Source: Bacillota bacterium
Lineage (GTDB): Bacteria > Bacillota > Clostridia > Lutisporales > Lutisporaceae
Direction of reading: 5' to 3'
Assembly: GCA_023230985.1 (NCBI GenBank)
Contig: JALNWH010000066.1
Span: 1 to 10,640, forward strand
DNA length: 10,640 bases
Position numbers and translations under genes: made by a program. This document shows, in pieces, positions 6,754-10,640 of this stretch (its first letter is position 1; each line of letters begins with the position of its first letter). The notes under the pieces are model-generated. The model saw only the letters and a program-made list of their open reading frames with translations. It ran no database searches and had not been told where the DNA came from.

Positions 6754-6757
6754 TCAC

Positions 6758-7405
6758 CTATGCGTCCTTTTGTACTAGTTCTTTAACCTTCATAAGCCTT
6801 ACTCGGTTTCCTCTTTCGTTTTCATCCAATTTCATAGTTATATATTTAACGGTCTCTTGCAGCTGAGGTATCATAACATGTTCAAGCGCGTTTACCCTTC
6901 TTCTGGTTTTCTCGATTTCATCAGCCATCAATTGGCATGTTTTTTCTACTTGTGCTAATTCAATCATTCTATCCAGAACTTTCTGCAAATAATAAATTGC
7001 ATTATCCAACTCTCCTGAAGTATTAGCAAGACCATAGGGATATATCCCTTCCGCATCCTCTTTTTCTTCTTTATTTTTAATTAATTCAAATACAGGAGAA
7101 ATAACACTCATAATATTCTTCTTTTCTAATTCAAGAGATATCTTTTCAGTAGGATACATTATAGCTTCTTCAATTATATCTGATGACATTACGGCTCTCG
7201 CTATTAAAAAATTCTTGAATGCATTAATGAGCTCTTCTTCAACACTTTCTCTAAGTTCTTTATTTTTCTTAATAAGGTCAATAAATTTTTTCATCAACTC
7301 ATCTTGCTTATCTTTTAATAGTTTATGACCCCTCACCGCTGTTTTTAATCTTTTTTTAAGCCGAGTGAGTTCCATTCTTGTAGGGTTAACTCTTAAAATT
7401 GCCAT
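6758..7405 (-). CDS. atpD: V-type ATP synthase/ATPase subunit D (central rotor stalk)
   Basis: Subunit D (NtpD in Enterococcus) forms the axle of the rotor that turns inside the A3B3 head, as gamma does in F-type enzymes. The 215 residues are the normal family length. The protein starts MAILRVNPTRMELTRLKKRL, the conserved N-terminal helix start, and ends in a second long helix (about 150-212) containing EKTRRRVNALEHVMIPQL, the family's best conserved segment. The two helices would pack as the axial coiled coil. A charged linker (about 108-125) lies between them. The start is ATG, preceded by GAAGGGGATG within the last codons of atpB, with 3 nt between genes. It is the last gene of the operon. 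Confidence 0.96.
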   Translation of the reverse strand: MAILRVNPTRMELTRLKKRLKTAVRGHKLLKDKQDELMKKFIDLIKKNKELRESVEEELINAFKNFLIARAVMSSDIIEEAIMYPTEKISLELEKKNIMSVISPVFELIKNKEEKEDAEGIYPYGLANTSGELDNAIYYLQKVLDRMIELAQVEKTCQLMADEIEKTRRRVNALEHVMIPQLQETVKYITMKLDENERGNRVRLMKVKELVQKDA

Positions 7406-7408
7406 GTT

Positions 7409-8788
7409 CTAAGCATCCCCTTCAGGCATATATTTTTCTATAAATTCATCCTTTACTCTCTTCAATTCGGCCTTAGGTAAGATAGCTAAAAGCTTCCAGC
7501 CTAATGTAAGAGTTTCTTCTATACTCCTATCTTCGTCTTCACCCTGGGAAACATAATGCTTCTCAAACTCATCCGCAAATTTTGCAAATTGCTTATCTAC
7601 ATCACTCAAAGCACCTTCTCCAAGGATTACCGCCAATTCTTTTGCTTCTTTACCTCTTGCATAAGCCGCAAATAGCTGGTTCATGGTATCAGCGTGGTCT
7701 TCCCTAGTTTTACCCTCTCCTATCCCTTTATCCTTTAAGCGAGACAAGGAAGGTAAAACATCTATAGGAGGCATTAGACCTTTCCTATATAGCTCCCTGC
7801 TTAAAATAATCTGTCCTTCCGTTATATAGCCTGTCAAGTCAGGTATTGGATGTGTCTTATCATCTTCAGGCATTGATAATATCGGTATTTGTGTTATAGA
7901 GCCTTGCTTATCTCTAATTCTACCCGCTCTTTCATACATTGATGCTAAGTCAGTATATAGATATCCTGGGTATCCTCTTCTGCCCGGCACTTCTTTTCTT
8001 GCTGCTGATATTTCACGTAAAGCATCACAATAGTTTGTTAAGTCTGTTATAATAACTAAAACGTGCATATCCTTTTCATAGGCTAAATACTCTGCAGCAG
8101 TTAATGCCATACGAGGTGTAGCTATACGCTCTATAGCAGGGTCATCAGCTAAATTCATAAATAAAACGGCTCTATCTATAGCTCCTGTTCTCTTAAAGTC
8201 TGATATAAAGTAATCAGCTTCTTCAAAAGTTATACCTACAGCAGCAAACACAACAGCAAAGTTACTCTCAGTCCCAAGAACTTTTGCTTGTCGTGCTATT
8301 TGTGCAGCTAATTTGGCATGAGGTAAACCGGAGCCGGAAAACACAGGTAATTTCTGCCCTCGAACCAAAGTGTTTAATCCGTCAATAGCAGATATACCTG
8401 TTTGAATAAATTCGGAGGGATAATCTCTCGCTGCAGGGTTTATTGGGTTTCCGTTTATATCAAGCCTTTTATCCGGTATTATCTTTGGACCCCCATCTTT
8501 TGGTCTTCCTAAACCATCAAAAACTCTGCCCAATATATCCATGGAAAGGCCTAATTCCAGACCGTGTCCCAAGAATCTTACTTTACTTTTCAATATATTA
8601 AGACCTTGCGAGCCTTCAAACAATTGAACCAGAGCCTTATCCTCATCCACTTCTAAAACTCTGCCACGTCTAATTTCACCGGTTTCCATTTCTATTTCAA
8701 CAAGTTCGTCAAACTTAATACCTTCCACTTGTTCAACTAACATAAGAGGACCGGCAACTTCTTGTATAGTTTTATATTCTTTAAGCAT
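7409..8788 (-). CDS. atpB: V-type ATP synthase/ATPase subunit B (non-catalytic nucleotide-binding subunit)
   Basis: Subunit B (NtpB) alternates with subunit A in the hexameric A3B3 head. Its 459 residues match the family. It has an N-terminal beta-barrel region with EVAGPLMLVEQVEG, the segment FSGSGLPH (150-157) where catalytic paralogues have a P-loop, and PGRRGYPGYLYTDLASMYERAGRI (268-291). The glycine-rich segment lacks the GxxxxGKT lysine, which marks this as B rather than A. R350 in PSLSRL corresponds to the arginine finger reaching the catalytic site on A. The start is ATG, with GGAGGAG (8803-8797) 8 nt upstream inside the C-terminal codons of atpA; the intergenic gap is 3 nt. Close packing suggests coupled translation and balanced A:B synthesis. 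Confidence 0.97.
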   Translation of the reverse strand: MLKEYKTIQEVAGPLMLVEQVEGIKFDELVEIEMETGEIRRGRVLEVDEDKALVQLFEGSQGLNILKSKVRFLGHGLELGLSMDILGRVFDGLGRPKDGGPKIIPDKRLDINGNPINPAARDYPSEFIQTGISAIDGLNTLVRGQKLPVFSGSGLPHAKLAAQIARQAKVLGTESNFAVVFAAVGITFEEADYFISDFKRTGAIDRAVLFMNLADDPAIERIATPRMALTAAEYLAYEKDMHVLVIITDLTNYCDALREISAARKEVPGRRGYPGYLYTDLASMYERAGRIRDKQGSITQIPILSMPEDDKTHPIPDLTGYITEGQIILSRELYRKGLMPPIDVLPSLSRLKDKGIGEGKTREDHADTMNQLFAAYARGKEAKELAVILGEGALSDVDKQFAKFADEFEKHYVSQGEDEDRSIEETLTLGWKLLAILPKAELKRVKDEFIEKYMPEGDA

Positions 8789-8791
8789 ATA

Positions 8792-10552
8792 TTACACTCC
8801 TCCATTCGAAACAATGGATGACATTTGATGCTTTATATCTTTTTCAATGGAATCAAATGCATCCAAATTATTTTCAAGGATTAGCTTAGCCCTGGCAATA
8901 CTCTCTTTAACCGGTAAATTGGTAATTTCACTTAAAAAAGCTCCTGCATCTAATGCTTTTATACCTTCACTATGAAACATCATTATGGCCTTTAGCATCC
9001 TGTATTGCTTATTGACAGACGTATAAGTATCTATGTCATGAAATGCGTTTTGATGCAAATAGTCCTCCCTTATAGACTTAGCAGATTCCAAAGTCCATCT
9101 GTCTCTTACTGAAAGGGCATCTATACCTACCAATCTAACAATTTCTTGAAGTTCTGCTTCTTCTTGTAGTAATTTCATGGCTTCTGCAACCAAGCCATTC
9201 CATTCCGGCGAAACTTCATTGGATAACCATTCTCCTAGACTATCCTCGTATAGGGAATAACTTTGTAACCAATTTATTGCAGGAAAGTGTCTTTTATAAG
9301 CTAAATCCGCATCCAGTCCCCAAAAAACCTTTACAATTCTTAGGGTACCTTGTGTAACAGGTTCCGACAAGTCGCCACCGGGAGGAGATACAGCACCAAC
9401 GGCTGTAAGAGCACCTTCTCTCTTATCACTCCCATAGCAAATCACCTTTCCAGCTCTTTCGTAGAATTCAGCTAATTTAGAACCCAAGTAAGCCGGATAG
9501 CCTTCTTCACCCGGCATTTCCTCTAAACGCCCTGACATCTCACGAAGTGCCTCTGCCCATCTAGATGTTGAGTCAGCCATCAGAGCAACACTATAACCCA
9601 TGTCTCTAAAATATTCCGCAATCGTAATACCTGTATATATACTAGCTTCTCTCGCTGCAACAGGCATATCAGAAGTGTTTGCTATAAGAACAGTTCTTTT
9701 CATAAGAGGTTCCCCTGATTTAGGGTCTTTTAATTCCGGAAACTCCATTAAAACGTCCGTCATTTCGTTTCCGCGTTCACCGCAACCTATATATACAACA
9801 ATTTCTGCATCTGCCCATTTTGCCAACTGGTGTTGAACAACAGTCTTACCACTTCCAAAGGGTCCCGGAATACAGGCTGTACCTCCTTTGGCAACAGGAA
9901 AGAATGTGTCTATAATTCTTTGACCCGTGCCCATTGGGCTATCGGGAGCCAGTTTTTCAACATATGGTCTACCTCTTCTTACAGGCCATTTCTGCAACAT
10001 CTGAATTTCCTTTACTTCGCTGCCATTTTTAACAGTTGCAACAATATCAGTTACTGTAAATTCTCCTTCTTTAATATCATCAATTACACCTTCGACTCCG
10101 ATAGGAATCATAATTCTATGCTCAATAATAGAAGTCTCTTTCACGGTACCGATTATATCACCTGCTATTACTTTATCTCCTTTTTTCACTGTAGGTTTAA
10201 ACATCCATTTCCTTTTTCTATCTATACTGTTTACTTCAACACCTCTGGTTATGTTATCGCCTACTTCACTTCTAATAACATCTAATGGTCTTTGAATACC
10301 ATCAAACATTGATTCGATAAGCCCAGGTGCAAGTTCGACACTTAGAGGCTCATTGGTGCTATAAACAGGTTCACCGGGACCTAACCCGGAAGTCTCTTCA
10401 TAAACCTGTATAGAAGCTCTGTCACCATGAATTTCTATTATTTCGCCAATCAATCTTTTATCACTGACACGAACAACATCGTACATTTTTGCATTTTCCA
10501 TGCTTTCTGCAATAACAAGGGGTCCGGAAACTTTAACAATTCTTCCTTCCAT
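8792..10552 (-). CDS. atpA: V-type ATP synthase/ATPase subunit A (catalytic)
   Basis: Subunit A (NtpA) carries the catalytic ATP site of the membrane ion-pumping V/A-type ATPase. Numbering from a TTG one codon upstream, motifs are the N-terminal barrel (GRIVKVSGPLVIAESM), the long insertion characteristic of V/A-type A subunits (about 110-200), the P-loop GPFGSGKT (231-238), GERGNEM (259-265, with the likely catalytic glutamate), ALMADSTSRWAEALRE (325-339) and GRLEEMPGEEGYPAYLGS (342-359). Length (586 from ATG) is normal. Both TTG at 10555 and ATG at 10552 are available; I chose ATG because homologues begin close to this point, but AAGG spacing also permits TTG. Whether the enzyme moves protons or sodium cannot be told, since the membrane ring subunit lies outside the window. 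Confidence 0.97.
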   Translation of the reverse strand: MEGRIVKVSGPLVIAESMENAKMYDVVRVSDKRLIGEIIEIHGDRASIQVYEETSGLGPGEPVYSTNEPLSVELAPGLIESMFDGIQRPLDVIRSEVGDNITRGVEVNSIDRKRKWMFKPTVKKGDKVIAGDIIGTVKETSIIEHRIMIPIGVEGVIDDIKEGEFTVTDIVATVKNGSEVKEIQMLQKWPVRRGRPYVEKLAPDSPMGTGQRIIDTFFPVAKGGTACIPGPFGSGKTVVQHQLAKWADAEIVVYIGCGERGNEMTDVLMEFPELKDPKSGEPLMKRTVLIANTSDMPVAAREASIYTGITIAEYFRDMGYSVALMADSTSRWAEALREMSGRLEEMPGEEGYPAYLGSKLAEFYERAGKVICYGSDKREGALTAVGAVSPPGGDLSEPVTQGTLRIVKVFWGLDADLAYKRHFPAINWLQSYSLYEDSLGEWLSNEVSPEWNGLVAEAMKLLQEEAELQEIVRLVGIDALSVRDRWTLESAKSIREDYLHQNAFHDIDTYTSVNKQYRMLKAIMMFHSEGIKALDAGAFLSEITNLPVKESIARAKLILENNLDAFDSIEKDIKHQMSSIVSNGGV

Positions 10553-10556
10553 CAAG

Positions 10557-10640
10557 CTACCTACCTTCTTTCCCGAATAATATATCAGCGCCTATGGCTT
10601 TTTCAACTGATTTTTTAACGCCATCTATACCTAACCCTAA
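10557..10640 (-). CDS. atpF: Probable V-type ATP synthase subunit F, C-terminal end (truncated by window edge)
   Basis: Reading the reverse complement from the window edge gives 27 open codons ending at TAG (10559-10557), 4 nt before the atpA ATG. The peptide is LGLGIDGVKKSVEKAIG followed by ADILFGKEGR. The pattern of a short amphipathic helix ending in GADILF resembles the C-terminus of V-type subunit F (NtpG in Enterococcus naming), the small regulatory subunit on the rotor. Subunit F normally sits directly before A in clostridial operons. With so few residues the name depends mainly on context; another small stalk subunit cannot be excluded. Confidence 0.65.
   Translation of the reverse strand, partial: LGLGIDGVKKSVEKAIGADILFGKEGR

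Noticed and set aside
9830..10285. 151-codon plus-strand open frame inside atpA
   Set aside because: It is antisense to the conserved P-loop and insertion regions of atpA, with low-complexity Asn/Ser/Phe/Tyr-rich translation and no supporting signals.
1..10640. Search for an undescribed system, mobile element, CRISPR, tRNA or phage feature
   Set aside because: All long open frames on the minus strand are recognisable housekeeping genes in conserved order, the gaps are short, and no repeats or dyads remain beyond those listed.

Overview
The window comes from a low-G+C, AT-rich bacterial chromosome (roughly one third G+C by eye), most likely a spore-forming anaerobe of the Clostridia/Tissierellia type. 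Three things point there: a V-type (A/V) ATPase operon in a bacterium, a class B penicillin-binding protein of SpoVD type with a single PASTA domain, and a mraZ-rsmH-ftsL-pbp-murE-murF order with strong AGGAGG-like ribosome sites. This is inferred from gene content; no species can be named. Every gene is on the minus strand, so transcription runs from high to low coordinates.

Region 1 (10640 down to 6723) is the 3' half of a V-type ATPase operon: the C-terminal end of a small subunit (probably F), then A (catalytic), B (nucleotide-binding, non-catalytic) and D (central stalk). The genes are 3 to 4 nt apart and end at a strong GC-rich hairpin terminator. They encode the soluble V1 head and rotor axle. 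The membrane ring and peripheral stalk genes must lie upstream, outside the window.

Region 2 (6703 down to 5908) is a single gene, lgt (prolipoprotein diacylglyceryl transferase), with its own fully consensus sigma-A promoter. It is followed by an AT-rich hairpin with a long T-tract that may be a weak terminator.

Region 3 (about 5770 down to 1) is the start of the division and cell wall (dcw) cluster: mraZ, rsmH (mraW), ftsL, a SpoVD/FtsI-type transpeptidase, murE and the first 68 codons of murF. Just upstream of mraZ is an array of AGTGG elements in exact 10-bp register, the expected architecture of a MraZ operator. A hairpin terminator divides the cluster between the transpeptidase gene and murE, so murE-murF probably has extra promoter input. 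murE and murF are coupled by a TAATG overlap.

These regions are conserved housekeeping loci. I found no mobile element, CRISPR array, RNA gene or undescribed system. The points most worth checking are regulatory: the MraZ operator array, the intra-cluster terminator, and the rsmH start codon. No gene-free stretch exceeds 300 bases; the longest is about 200 nt, upstream of mraZ.
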